From assembly GCA_033763395.1 (NCBI GenBank), contig JANRKQ010000090.1, positions 30,936-94,935 of the forward strand: a DNA stretch of 64,000 nt, given 5' to 3'. This stretch comes from Xiheimicrobium sp033763395. GTDB lineage: Bacteria; Myxococcota; Myxococcia; Myxococcales; Myxococcaceae. Numbering within the stretch: position 1 is the stretch's first letter; the number at the start of each line of letters is the position of its first letter. Made by a program: the position numbers and the translations under genes. Of this stretch, positions 1 through 9,521 are shown piece by piece. The notes beneath the pieces were generated by a model. That model was given only the letters and a program-made list of their open reading frames with translations, did no database searches and had not been told where the DNA came from.

Positions 1-1013
1 GTCTCGGCAAACCCCAGCATGAGGTTGAGGTTCTGCACCGCCTGGCTCGCCGCGCCCTTCAGCAGGTTGTCGATGGCGGCGATGGACACACAGCGCCGGC
101 CCTTCACCGACACGCCCACGAGGCAGCGCGGTGTGTTGGCCGCGTCGGCGACGCGCACCGAGTCCGCCGAGGCCAGCACGCGCACGAGCGGCTCCTTCGC
201 GTAGGCGCGCTCGAAGGCGCCGCGCACCTGGGCCTCGTCGACCCCGGGCTTCAACGACACCGTGGCCGTCGACAGAATGCCCCGCTTCATCGGCAGCAGG
301 TGCGGGGTGAAGACGATGGACACGGGCGCGCCGGCGACGGTTGAGAGCGTCTGCTCGATCTCAGGTGTGTGCTGGTGGCCGAGCACCTTGTACGCGCGGA
401 AGTCGGCGTCGATCTCCATGAAGGTGTACTCCTCGCTCGCCTTGCGGCCCGCGCCCGACACGCCCGACGCCGCGTTGATGACGATGGAGTCAAGCTCGAC
501 GAGGCCAGCGCGGAGCAGCGGCGCCACCGACAGCGCCGCGGCCGTCGGGTAGCAGCCCGGGTTGGCGATGAAGTGCTGCCCCACCACCCGCTCGCGGAAC
601 AGCTCGGGCAGGCCGTACACCGCCTGCGACAGGAGCGCCGGCTCGGGGTGCGTCAGCTTGTAGAACGACGGGTAGAGCGAGGCGTCCTTGAGGCGGTACG
701 TGCCGGCGAGATCGATGACGCGCGTGCCAGCCGCGAGCAGCTTCGGCACGAGCTCGAGTGAGGTCTCGGCCGGCGTCGCGAGGAACACCGCCGCGCAGCC
801 GGCCGCGCGCTGGAGCCCCTCCTCGACCGACACGTACGTCGAGGCGTGGCCGTCACGAGGCGAGACGCCGGCCCGCGCGCTCACCGCCTGGCCGACCCAG
901 CGGTCGGAGGTGAGGAAGTCGACGGCGACCTGCCCGTGGCTCCAGAGGAGCTTCGTGAGATCGAGGCCCGAGTAGCCAGAGGCTCCGACGAGGCCGACGC
1001 GCGCGAGGGTCAT
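1..1013 (-). CDS. argC: N-acetyl-gamma-glutamyl-phosphate reductase, 3' end outside window
   Basis: This enzyme makes N-acetylglutamate semialdehyde from N-acetylglutamyl phosphate with NADPH in arginine biosynthesis. The minus-strand reading frame begins at the ATG at 1011-1013 with MTLARVGLVGASGYSGLDL, the Rossmann nucleotide-binding start typical of ArgC. Further in it has the catalytic-cysteine motif ANPGCYPT, and near the left edge a GHQHTPEIEQ-like stretch and the family's later MKRGILST-like segment. About 337 codons are visible and the frame is still open at base 1, so only the last few residues are missing (the family is about 340-350 aa). No arginine-pathway neighbour lies on the visible side. 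Confidence 0.93.
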   Translation of the reverse strand, partial: MTLARVGLVGASGYSGLDLTKLLWSHGQVAVDFLTSDRWVGQAVSARAGVSPRDGHASTYVSVEEGLQRAAGCAAVFLATPAETSLELVPKLLAAGTRVIDLAGTYRLKDASLYPSFYKLTHPEPALLSQAVYGLPELFRERVVGQHFIANPGCYPTAAALSVAPLLRAGLVELDSIVINAASGVSGAGRKASEEYTFMEIDADFRAYKVLGHQHTPEIEQTLSTVAGAPVSIVFTPHLLPMKRGILSTATVSLKPGVDEAQVRGAFERAYAKEPLVRVLASADSVRVADAANTPRCLVGVSVKGRRCVSIAAIDNLLKGAASQAVQNLNLMLGFAE

Positions 1014-1088
1014 GCACGACACATACGCAGCGCGGGCCGTTCACTTCAACTGCTTCAAGGCTCGCGCGCTCACGGCAGCGGGGCGGCC

Positions 1089-2897
1089 TCACCGGCGAAC
1101 CGGCTCGAGCGCCTCGAGATGCCAGGCCACGAGGAGGAGCCGCGTCTCGGCCTCGGCCAGGCGATCGCGCAGCCGGCCCGCGAGCACGCCGGGCAGCACC
1201 GTCGCCAGCACGGTGGCGACGACGAGCACCCAGAAGGTCAACTCGGGCGGAAAGTGCACGAGGCGCGGAAGCACGACGATGGCGTCGGCGGTGAAGGCGT
1301 AGGCCGGCGCCACCAGGCCGAGGTGCTCCAGCCCGAGCGGGAGCAGCACGACCCCGAGCGCGAGCGCCAGCAGCCACCGGCGGTCACTGGCTTCGGCGTA
1401 CCCGGCGAACATCACGAGGCTGGTGGCGACCAGGGGCGGCACGAGGATCAGCGAGCCGAACAACGAACCGAAGAGCGTCAGCGAGAGCGTGGCCAGCAGC
1501 ATGATGACGCCGATCTGCGACCGCGAGAGCGCCGGCCGACGGGCCCACGCGCAGACGAGCCCGAAGGTGGCCAGCAGGATCGCGACGAGCGCCGCGGCAC
1601 AGGCGTGGCGCTGGGCCCCCATCGCGAGCACGACGGGCGTCAGGCCCACCCAGATGGCCATGCGGGCCGCGACGGTGCGCGCCAGCCCCGCCCGCACCAC
1701 GCCCTGCTGCTCGTCGCGGCTTCGCACCACCGACGCCGGGAGCCGCGCCGGCACGTGCGACAGCGTCTTCTGGAGCAGGCCGAGCGCCTCGGGCGCCCCC
1801 GGCTCGAGCGCGAGCGCCGACACGAGCTGGCGAACGGCGTCCTGCCGGCCCGCGTCGTCGGCCGCCTCGAGGTGCTCCACCACCGGCCTGGCGGCGCAGA
1901 CGTGCCGCTCAGCGAGCTGCCGGCGCACCTCGGAGTCCCGCACGCCATCGAGGGAGCGCTCGACGGCGTTGGCGAGCTCACGCGCCGAGGCCGTGCGGGT
2001 CTGCACGTCGGGATGCGTGGCGGCGAGCACGGCCGCGTCGAGCTCCGGAGGCACTCCCGCGGCGGGGGCCCGGATCGCCGGGGAGCGCTCGACGCCGCGC
2101 AGCGCGTTCGCCACCCGCTCGCCCGGCAACCCCGGGTGGAGCGGCGTCAGGGTGAGGATCTCGAAGAGCATGGCGCCCAGCGCGTACACGTCGGCCTGCC
2201 CGTCGACGCGCTCGCCCCGAATCTGCTCGGGCGCCATGTAGCCCGGTGTGCCGAACACCGACCCGCCGCGCGCCGCCCGCTCCACCGCGGCGATGAGATC
2301 GTCAGCGGGCTCATCGTCGAGCCCCACCCGCGCCAGCCCCCAGTCGAGCACGTGCACATCACCGAACTCGCCCAACATCACGTTGCCTGGCTTCAGATCG
2401 CGGTGCACCACGCCACGGCTGTGCGCGAAGTCGAGCGCCAGGCAGACCTGCACGAACGCGGTCAGGAGGCGTCGACGTGGGAAGCTCGCGAGCGCGTCGG
2501 CGTCTCGCGCGGCGTGGGCCGCGAGCACCGACTCGAGCGTCGAGCCGCGCACCCGCTGCATGGTGAACCACGGGCACCCCCGCTCGTCTTCCCCCGAGTC
2601 GTACACTGGCACCACCGAAGGGTGTTCGAGCAGCCCCTGCACGCGGGCCTCGCGGAGGAAGCGGCGCCGCGCCTCGACGCAGCTGGCCAGCTCGGGCTGC
2701 ATCACCTTCATCGCGACGCTGCGGCCGAGCTTTCGATCGGCCACCAGTCGAACCACCCCCATGCCGCCCTGCCCGAGGAGCCGCTCTTCGACGTACCTCG
2801 GCTCGTCCGGGTGGGGCGCCGGCGCGGGCTTGAGCCCGGTGTCGAAGCGGCGGGGAACGCGCACGGTGTCGGCCGGCTGGCAGGTCGTCTCGAGCAT
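1089..2897 (-). CDS. Membrane-anchored Hanks-type Ser/Thr protein kinase
   Basis: A eukaryotic-like protein kinase of about 602 aa, probably acting in signalling at the inner membrane. The ATG at 2897 starts MLETTCQPADT; an upstream GTG at 2993 would add 32 residues, and neither has a clear Shine-Dalgarno. The kinase domain spans about residues 35-300: glycine loop LLGQGGMGVV (about 40-49), catalytic loop HRDLKPGNV (about 165) and the magnesium loop as LDWGLA, so DFG is DWG. The GTPGYMAPEQ segment is present. The C-terminal half has about five or six hydrophobic segments (for example GVIMLLATLSLTLFGSLF), predicting a membrane-spanning sensor or anchor region. The substrate is not evident from the neighbours. 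Confidence 0.9.
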   Translation of the reverse strand: MLETTCQPADTVRVPRRFDTGLKPAPAPHPDEPRYVEERLLGQGGMGVVRLVADRKLGRSVAMKVMQPELASCVEARRRFLREARVQGLLEHPSVVPVYDSGEDERGCPWFTMQRVRGSTLESVLAAHAARDADALASFPRRRLLTAFVQVCLALDFAHSRGVVHRDLKPGNVMLGEFGDVHVLDWGLARVGLDDEPADDLIAAVERAARGGSVFGTPGYMAPEQIRGERVDGQADVYALGAMLFEILTLTPLHPGLPGERVANALRGVERSPAIRAPAAGVPPELDAAVLAATHPDVQTRTASARELANAVERSLDGVRDSEVRRQLAERHVCAARPVVEHLEAADDAGRQDAVRQLVSALALEPGAPEALGLLQKTLSHVPARLPASVVRSRDEQQGVVRAGLARTVAARMAIWVGLTPVVLAMGAQRHACAAALVAILLATFGLVCAWARRPALSRSQIGVIMLLATLSLTLFGSLFGSLILVPPLVATSLVMFAGYAEASDRRWLLALALGVVLLPLGLEHLGLVAPAYAFTADAIVVLPRLVHFPPELTFWVLVVATVLATVLPGVLAGRLRDRLAEAETRLLLVAWHLEALEPVRR

Positions 2898-3040
2898 GGT
2901 GGCGTCGAACAGCAGCGCCCGTGCCAGCGCCGTCTGCGCCGCTCCGTCCCGTCCGGGATGAAAGCGGAGCGTGACGTGTGCAACGGCTTGCACGCGTGTG
3001 CAGCGTCAGCGCGCGGTGCTGCGCACGCAGCCGAGTGGGG

Positions 3041-4285
3041 TCAGCGCCCTGGCCCGAGGAGGAACCGCAGCGCTCCGGGGAGCCGCTCGGCCCAGTACCG
3101 CTCGGTGTGGGTCGCGCCGCTCTGCACCAGGTACTTGAGCGTCACCTCGTCAGCGTACCCACGGTCCCTCCACGCCTGGGCGAGCTGGGCGGTGTTCGCC
3201 GCGTCGTCCATCGAGGCGCCCGCGTTGCCGCTGTCGACGTACACCTTGAGCGGGCGAGCGGGCGCTGCGCGTAGGCCGCCGACGGAGCCGAGAATCCACC
3301 GGCCGTCCCACCAGGTCGACGGCGACAGCGCCCCGACGAGGCCGAACGTCTCGGGCCGGGTGACGCCCGCGTACGTCGAGATGAGCCCGCCGAGCGACGA
3401 GCCCATGACGGCCGTCGAGTCGCGGCCCGGGCGCGTGCGGTAGTCCCGGTCGATGACTGGCTTCAGCTCCTCGGCCAGGAAGCGCAGGTAGAGATCGCCG
3501 CGCCCGCCGCCGTACATCGCGGTGCTGGTGGGCGTGTACTCGTCGATGCGCGCCGCGCCTCCGTTCTCGGGGCCCACGACGATCGCCTCTGAGATCGACC
3601 CATCGTTCGCGGCCCGGTTCATCGTCTCGTCGACCTGCCACTCGGTGCCGCCGAAGGCCGCCTGCGCGTCGAAGAGGTTCTGGCCGTCGTGCATGTAGAC
3701 GACCGGCGCCCGGTAGCTCGTGTTCTCGAGGTACGTCGGCGGCAGGTACACCCACACCACCCGCGCGTTGCCGAGCACGTTGGAGCGGAAGTCGACCCAC
3801 GGCCGGCGCACCTCGCCCACGTCGCGAAAGAAGCGCGGGTAGACGTCGACCGTCTCGCCGGGCTGGGCCACGAAGTTGGGCCCCTTCGACCACTCCTGCT
3901 CGTCGAGCCTGGGCTTGAACTCGAGCGGCCCCGCATGCGCCGGCATCGAGTACGTCCAGGTGTCGGCGTCGACCGGCTGCATCGCCACGCCCGCCGTCCA
4001 CGAGAGTGGCGCCAGCGCGCCCCGCAGGTGCATGCGCCGCGCCCCCGTCGGGTAGTGCACCCGAATCGTCGTCAGCCGCCCGCCCGCGTCCGAGACGCCG
4101 GCGTCGAACGAGCCTCCATCGGCCGAGCCCGCGTCTGCCTCGCCGCCCGCGAACCCACCTCCTGCGACACCGCCGCCGACGACGGGCCCCACCGCCGAAC
4201 CGCCTCCGGCGCCGCCATCGAAGGCCCGAGGCGCTGCTCCACACGCCACGAGCAGCGACACGATGAAGGCTGAGGTGGGACGCAT
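3041..4285 (-). CDS. Secreted lipoprotein esterase, alpha/beta hydrolase (esterase D / Fes-like)
   Basis: A predicted exported carboxylesterase of about 414 aa. The chosen start at 4285 gives MRPTSAFIVSLLVACG, a signal peptide ending in a lipobox (LVAC). A Gly/Ala-rich linker follows. A small beta-rich N-terminal domain of the glycogen-binding/CBM48 kind seems likely before the catalytic part. The hydrolase part shows VYLPPTYLENTSYRAPVVY, the MHDGQN motif, and the nucleophile elbow MGSSLGGL at about residue 295. A late DSGN...SGATHTERYW stretch would supply the acid and histidine. This is the arrangement of the putative esterase family that includes enterochelin esterases. The gene diverges from the kinase at 4405. 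The natural substrate cannot be inferred. Confidence 0.85.
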   Translation of the reverse strand: MRPTSAFIVSLLVACGAAPRAFDGGAGGGSAVGPVVGGGVAGGGFAGGEADAGSADGGSFDAGVSDAGGRLTTIRVHYPTGARRMHLRGALAPLSWTAGVAMQPVDADTWTYSMPAHAGPLEFKPRLDEQEWSKGPNFVAQPGETVDVYPRFFRDVGEVRRPWVDFRSNVLGNARVVWVYLPPTYLENTSYRAPVVYMHDGQNLFDAQAAFGGTEWQVDETMNRAANDGSISEAIVVGPENGGAARIDEYTPTSTAMYGGGRGDLYLRFLAEELKPVIDRDYRTRPGRDSTAVMGSSLGGLISTYAGVTRPETFGLVGALSPSTWWDGRWILGSVGGLRAAPARPLKVYVDSGNAGASMDDAANTAQLAQAWRDRGYADEVTLKYLVQSGATHTERYWAERLPGALRFLLGPGR

Positions 4286-4404
4286 GGCGCGCGGCGCATA
4301 CCGCACCTGAAACGTCGGGGGAAAGGTGGCCCGCGAAGACCATCACGAGTCACAGGTTCGTGCTGGGAACGGATCTGCCGTTGAGCGACACTCGCGCCGA
4401 CGGC

Positions 4405-7400
4405 ATGGCTGACCAGGTGCGCTGCGGGGTGATGTACGACACGCCGGCTGAGCTCCAGTCAGCGGTGGGGCCGCGCCTCGAGCACGGAGAGCTCTTCGTG
4501 CCCTACCCCGACGACGTCGCGGCGGGGACAGAGGCCTACGTCGACGTGATGCTCGAGTCCGGCGCCAGGGCCGAGCTCGACGGCACGGTGAAGGGACCGG
4601 ACTTCGACGATCGCGGCAACACCGGCGTGCTGGTGCAGCTGTCGGAAGACTCGGCCATCGCGCTCAAGGGCTTCATCGCGACGCTGCTGGCGCCCACCGA
4701 GTCCAGCCCCGCGGGCCTGTTCGCCACCACGCGCTTCACCCGGCCCAAGACGGTGCGCACGAAGGACGGGCAGGAGGTGTCCTTCCCGCCCGACGCCGAC
4801 GAGAAGCTGCTCGAGCCCGGCACCCTGCTCGAAGAGCGCTTCCGCATCGAGGCGCACATCGCGTCGGGCGGCATGGGCGAGGTGTACCGGGCCGCGCACG
4901 TGCACTTGAAGCGGCCGGTGGCGCTCAAGCTGCTCAAGCGCGTGCTCGCCGCCGATCCAGAGATGTGGGCGCGGTTCCAGCGTGAGGCCGAGCTCGTCAG
5001 CCAGCTCGAGAGCCCCCACATCGTGCGGGTGTTCGACTTCGGCCGCACCTCGTCGGGCCAGCCGTTCCTCGCGATGGAGTACGTCGAAGGCGCTGCGCTC
5101 GACAGCGAGGTGGCCCGAGGGCCGCTCGAGCCCGCGCGGGCGGTCGAGATCCTGAGGCAGGTGTGTGAGGGCCTCGCCGAAGCCCACCACCTCGGCGTCG
5201 TGCACCGCGATCTCAAGCCCGCCAACATCGTGCTGGGCAAACGCCGCGACGGCAGCGAGCTGGCGAAGATCCTCGACTTCGGCATCGCGCGCGCCACCGA
5301 CAAGGGCACGGCGCAAGACGGGCGCCTCACCCAGCTCGGCATGGTGGTCGGCACGCCGATGTACCTGGCCCCGGAGCAGGCCCTCGCCGCGGCGCTCGAC
5401 GAACGCACCGACATCTACGCGCTGGGCTGCGTGGCCTACGAGCTGCTCACCGGCAAGCCGCCCTTCATCGCGCCCGAGCTCGCGAAGGTGATCAGCCTGC
5501 ACCTCACTCAGGCGCCCGATGATCCAGCCACGCGCCGCCCCGAGCTCGCCCGGTTCCGCGCGCTGTGCGACGTGGTGCTCAAAGCGCTGGCGAAGAACAA
5601 GGCCGACCGCTTCGCGAACGTGTCGGAGTTCGCGAAGGCCCTCACCGACGCGCTGGCGAACACGGCGTCGGCTCCGGCCCCGGAAGTCTGGCCCCCCGCG
5701 CCGGCCGTCGATGACGTCTGGCCGCCCGCTCCACCCAGCGCTCCGACGGCGCCGGCCGCGAAGGCTCCCACGCCAGCGCCCGCTCCGACGCCGGCCCTCG
5801 CGCCACCCGACTCGGCCGACGACTTCTTCTCGGCGAAGGCGCCGCTGCCCGGCGCGACCACCGGCGCGACCGCTCGCGCGCCGGCGTCCGAACGTCGTGC
5901 GCGGCTCGAGGCGAGCCGCCTGCCCTTGAGCGCCCAGGTGCTGGACGAGCTGGCGAAGTCGCGCGACGCCTTCGGGGTCACCGGCAACCGGCTGCTGGTG
6001 GTGCACGTCGAGGTGCTCGGCGCGGCCCCGGGCTCCTCACGCGCGCTGCGCTGCCTCGCCCGGGCGTTGATGGTGGCGCGCGGCTGGAACCTCGTCGTCG
6101 ACGCGGTCGAGGCCGACCGCGCCTTCCTGCTGCTTGCAGGCGAAGCACTCGCGACGTCGGCGCGCGCGGCGCTGGCGATGGTGGCGATGCGCGAGGCCAT
6201 CGTGGACGAGGCCGCGCGCGGGGGCGACGCCGGCCCCGCGACGCTGCGCGCGTCGGTGCTCCAGGCCTCGACCAGCTCGGAGCTCGACAAGCCGCTCGAC
6301 CCACGGGTGATGCAGAAGGCCCGCCAGCTGGCCGCGGCAGCGCCGGCGGGAGCGGTGTTGTTCGAGCGGCAGCTCGGCACCGAGGTGGCCGATGTCGTCG
6401 AGACGCGCTCGCTCGATCAGGCCGAGGCCATCGAGGTGCTGGGGCGCCGCACCCGCATGGCCGCCACGCCGCCGGGCATGGTGGGCCGCGACGGCGTGCT
6501 GCAGCTGCTCGACAAGCGCCTCGCCAGCCTCGCCGCCGGAGTCGTCGCGCCCTTCGTCGTCCGCGCGCCAAGGGGGTCTGGCCGCTCGAGCCTCATCGCC
6601 GAGCTCGCGAACCGTGCCCGCCCACGCGGCACCGTGGTGGGCGTCGGCCGCTCTCCGCTGTCGCTGCGTGGGGTGCCCTTCGGGGCCATCATCGAGGTGA
6701 TCTGCGCGATGACCGGCGTGGCGCCCGAGACGCGCCACCAGCAGCTCAGGCCCGCGCTCGAGAAGCTGGGCCTCACCGACTCGACGCTCACCGGCGTGCT
6801 CGTCATCGCCGGCGTGGTGCAGCTCCCCCACCCCTTCACGGCGGGCCAGGCCGCGCACGCGCTGCGGGCGGTGCTCAAGGCGGGCGCGGCGGGCCGGCCG
6901 GTGGTGCTCCTGTTCGACGGCATGGAGTCGTACGACGGGCCGAGCCTCGAGACGGTGCGCGAGCTGCTCACCCGCGCGGCGCCGAAGGAGCTCACCATCG
7001 GCTTCGTCGACCCCGAGGTGCCCCTCGAGCGGCTCGGCTCGCTCCCGTCGGTCGACGTCACCCCGCTGACCCGCGCGGACGTGGCCCAGTGGCTCACCGG
7101 CGCGCTGGTGGCGCCGCCTGCCGCGGCGCTCACCGAGAAGATCTTCACCGTCTCGGCCGGGGTCCCCGGGCGCATGGTGGACCTGACCTGGTGGCTGCAC
7201 GATCGCGGCCTCTTGCGCCAGCAGGGCGGCCAGTCGGCGCTGATCGGCGACGTGCCGGGCTTCGACGTCGACGGCCTCATGCGCGCGCGCCTCGCGGTGA
7301 TGCCGCTCGAGGTGGTGCGGCTGCTCGAGGCGGCGGCGCTGTGTGGAGACACCTTCGACGGGCCGACGGTGAGCGTCGCGCTCCCGAAGGTGACGCCGCA

Positions 7401-8517
7401 GGCCCTGCAGCAGGCGGTGCAGGGGCGGCTGTTGCGCAGCCTTTCGAACCGTCGCTGGGGCTTCGCGTCGACGCGGCTGCAGCAGCTCGTGCTCGAGGCG
7501 GGCAGCCCGGAGCGGCCCCTCATGCACCAGCGCCTCTCCGCCCAGCTCGTCGAACAGGCGCGCAGCGCTCCGGCCTCGATCGACCCGGTGAAGCTCGGCC
7601 AGCACCTGAACGCCGCGAAAGACGGCGTGCGCGCGGCGGCGCTGTGGAAGCACGCAGCCGAGACGGCGCTGGCGGGCCGGGCGCTGCGTGACGCCATCGC
7701 CGCGGTGCGCGGGTGGGTCGAGGCCCTCGGCCAGACGACGCCCGTCACGGCCGAGCTGGCGCGAGCGCGGGTCGACGCCCTCGCGCGCGCCGCCGGCATG
7801 GCCCTGTCGCTCCAGGACGCAGCGCTGGCCCGCACGCTGGTGGACGAAGCGGTCGCGCTCCAGCAGGGCCAGGAACTCGGTTCTCCGGAGCTGGCGCTGT
7901 CGCTGGCGCGGGTGCACCGGAGCGAGGCCCGACGGGCGCGAGCCGCCGAGGCGCTGGCGCTGGCCGAGCAACGGGCGGGGAAGACGGCGTTCCTCGCGCT
8001 CGTCGAGGCCGAAAAAGCCGAGGCGCGCGAGCAGGAGAACGATCTGCCCGGCGCCGTGCTGGCCTGGGAGACGAGCCTGTCGCTCGCGCCGGCCGCCGAG
8101 GAGCTGGGCCGCTGGCACGGCGAGGTGAACCTCACGGCGCGCGTCGAGGCGCGGCTCGCGGGCGTGAAGCTGCTGCGCAAGGAGGTCGCCGGGGCCCGCG
8201 CGCTGCTGGAGTCATCGCTCACCCGTTGGCGCACCACCAACTGGCCGTCGGCCGAAGCGCGCGTGCTGGCGAACCTGGGCACGCTGTTCGTGCACGCAGC
8301 TCAGCTCGCCGAAGCCGCGCAACACTTCGATCACGCCGGCGTCGCGGCGGCCGCGTCGGGCGACCTGCTCTTCCAGGCGAAGATGCTGCTGCAGCAGGCG
8401 AAGGTGGCGAAGAAGCAGGGCCAGGCCGCGCAGGCGAAGCAGCTCGCCGCGAAGGCCCGGGCGCTGTCGGTCGACGTCGGCTGGGACGAGGGCCGCGTGC
8501 AGGCCGAGCAGCTCTGA
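4405..8517 (+). CDS. PilZ-like / Ser-Thr kinase / cyclase-like / ATPase / TPR multidomain signalling protein
   Basis: A 1,370-aa protein starting at the ATG at 4405 (a GTG at 4360 is also possible). Residues about 1-100 resemble the PilZ-like domain common in myxobacterial paralogues. The kinase domain (about 145-420) has SGGMGEVYRAAH, VHRDLKPANIVL (about 265) and ILDFGIARA. A Pro/Ala-rich linker (about 425-490) follows. Residues about 510-660 have the hydrophobic pattern of a class III nucleotide cyclase without clear metal-binding aspartates, so I call this cyclase-like only. An ATPase region starts near residue 720 with a P-loop-like APRGSGRSSL in which the usual Lys is Arg. The last 250-300 residues are Ala/Leu-rich helical repeats (TPR-like). 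Kinase-ATPase-TPR proteins of this kind are frequent in myxobacteria; the input signal is unknown. Confidence 0.88.
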   Translation: MADQVRCGVMYDTPAELQSAVGPRLEHGELFVPYPDDVAAGTEAYVDVMLESGARAELDGTVKGPDFDDRGNTGVLVQLSEDSAIALKGFIATLLAPTESSPAGLFATTRFTRPKTVRTKDGQEVSFPPDADEKLLEPGTLLEERFRIEAHIASGGMGEVYRAAHVHLKRPVALKLLKRVLAADPEMWARFQREAELVSQLESPHIVRVFDFGRTSSGQPFLAMEYVEGAALDSEVARGPLEPARAVEILRQVCEGLAEAHHLGVVHRDLKPANIVLGKRRDGSELAKILDFGIARATDKGTAQDGRLTQLGMVVGTPMYLAPEQALAAALDERTDIYALGCVAYELLTGKPPFIAPELAKVISLHLTQAPDDPATRRPELARFRALCDVVLKALAKNKADRFANVSEFAKALTDALANTASAPAPEVWPPAPAVDDVWPPAPPSAPTAPAAKAPTPAPAPTPALAPPDSADDFFSAKAPLPGATTGATARAPASERRARLEASRLPLSAQVLDELAKSRDAFGVTGNRLLVVHVEVLGAAPGSSRALRCLARALMVARGWNLVVDAVEADRAFLLLAGEALATSARAALAMVAMREAIVDEAARGGDAGPATLRASVLQASTSSELDKPLDPRVMQKARQLAAAAPAGAVLFERQLGTEVADVVETRSLDQAEAIEVLGRRTRMAATPPGMVGRDGVLQLLDKRLASLAAGVVAPFVVRAPRGSGRSSLIAELANRARPRGTVVGVGRSPLSLRGVPFGAIIEVICAMTGVAPETRHQQLRPALEKLGLTDSTLTGVLVIAGVVQLPHPFTAGQAAHALRAVLKAGAAGRPVVLLFDGMESYDGPSLETVRELLTRAAPKELTIGFVDPEVPLERLGSLPSVDVTPLTRADVAQWLTGALVAPPAAALTEKIFTVSAGVPGRMVDLTWWLHDRGLLRQQGGQSALIGDVPGFDVDGLMRARLAVMPLEVVRLLEAAALCGDTFDGPTVSVALPKVTPQALQQAVQGRLLRSLSNRRWGFASTRLQQLVLEAGSPERPLMHQRLSAQLVEQARSAPASIDPVKLGQHLNAAKDGVRAAALWKHAAETALAGRALRDAIAAVRGWVEALGQTTPVTAELARARVDALARAAGMALSLQDAALARTLVDEAVALQQGQELGSPELALSLARVHRSEARRARAAEALALAEQRAGKTAFLALVEAEKAEAREQENDLPGAVLAWETSLSLAPAAEELGRWHGEVNLTARVEARLAGVKLLRKEVAGARALLESSLTRWRTTNWPSAEARVLANLGTLFVHAAQLAEAAQHFDHAGVAAAASGDLLFQAKMLLQQAKVAKKQGQAAQAKQLAAKARALSVDVGWDEGRVQAEQL

Positions 8518-8582
8518 GGCGGCACAGCTCGGCGCCTCGTCGCTGACCAACGGCTGGAACACCTCGTGCTTTCTGGCCCTGA

Positions 8583-9404
8583 ATGTCTCGACGAAGCCGC
8601 GGCCTGGTCGCAGGGGTTCTGGTCGTTTGCGGAGCGTGGGGAGGCTGCCACGTCGCCACGCGGGTACACGCTGCGGAACGTTCGCCACGGGCCCTGCGGG
8701 TGGCGACCTACAACATCCTCGCGGGCGATCGGGGGCTCGAGGGCATCGCGCAGACTTTGAAGGCAGCAGACGCAGACGTCATCGGCCTGCAGGAGGTCGA
8801 CATCGGAACCCGTCGGTCGGGGCGCGTCGACCAGGCCGCGGCGCTGGGGAAGGCGTTGTCGATGCAGCACGCGTTCGTGGCGCACTTCCCCTACCAGGGG
8901 GGCCGGTTCGGCGTCGCGCTGCTCTCGCGCCACCCCATTCTGCGGGCCGAGCGCGTGCACGTGAAAGGCAGCCGGCTGGCGCTCCTCGATGCCACCGTTC
9001 GCACCCCTCACGGTGACGTGCGTGTCCTCGTCGTTCACTACACGGTGACGTTTCCGTTTCGCGACGCGAAGGAGACCGAGGCCTCATCGGCGGCGCGCCT
9101 CGCCGAGGCCATGACGACCGCCGCGCTGGCGAGGGCAGCGGACGGAGGGGTGATCGTGCTGGGTGACATGAACGACGACACGGGGTCTCCGACCTGGGCA
9201 CAGTTCAGCGGGTTCCTCCAGGACGCGTGCGACGTGAAGGGCGGAGGCCTCGCAAAGACCTGGAACAGCGCCTTGCCGGTGACGCGCATCGACTACGTCT
9301 GGGCCAGTCGGCACTTCTCGATCGAAGGCTGCGGAACGCTGCCGGGGTCCGCGAGTGATCACCTTCCCGTCGTGGCAGACCTGCTGATGCAGGCGCCGCC
9401 GTGA
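8583..9404 (+). CDS. Endonuclease/exonuclease/phosphatase family protein, exported
   Basis: A 273-aa metal-dependent phosphoesterase of the EEP superfamily. The N terminus is a signal peptide (RRSRGLVAGVLVVCGAW, with a later Cys-Ala region), so it acts outside the cytoplasm. Ordered family motifs are RVATYNILAGD, the metal-ligand Glu in IGLQEVD, the GDMNDD aspartate/asparagine pair, TRIDYVWAS, and the C-terminal SASDHLPV with the catalytic Asp-His. The length fits a stand-alone EEP domain. Sequence alone does not separate DNase, sphingomyelinase-like and inositol-phosphatase activities. It follows the large kinase gene on the same strand after 65 bases. Confidence 0.88.
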   Translation: MSRRSRGLVAGVLVVCGAWGGCHVATRVHAAERSPRALRVATYNILAGDRGLEGIAQTLKAADADVIGLQEVDIGTRRSGRVDQAAALGKALSMQHAFVAHFPYQGGRFGVALLSRHPILRAERVHVKGSRLALLDATVRTPHGDVRVLVVHYTVTFPFRDAKETEASSAARLAEAMTTAALARAADGGVIVLGDMNDDTGSPTWAQFSGFLQDACDVKGGGLAKTWNSALPVTRIDYVWASRHFSIEGCGTLPGSASDHLPVVADLLMQAPP

Positions 9405-9521
9405 CACGTCGAGGCGAGAAGTGCCCCAGGCAGCCAGGGCCAGTTCATCCTTCAGGCGGTGGCTCAGCAACTGGAGCCTGCGTCGACGGTCGATTCACGC
9501 CGCGACGTCAAAGGCACCGCG

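Noticed and set aside
846..3443. 865-codon plus-strand ORF opposite the first kinase
   Set aside because: It is Arg/His/Glu-rich with no domain; the minus strand carries a complete kinase with all motifs. Long antisense ORFs are expected at this GC content.
6037..8118. 693-codon minus-strand ORF opposite the large kinase/ATPase gene
   Set aside because: Low-complexity composition and no start site signal; it is an antisense shadow of the plus-strand protein.
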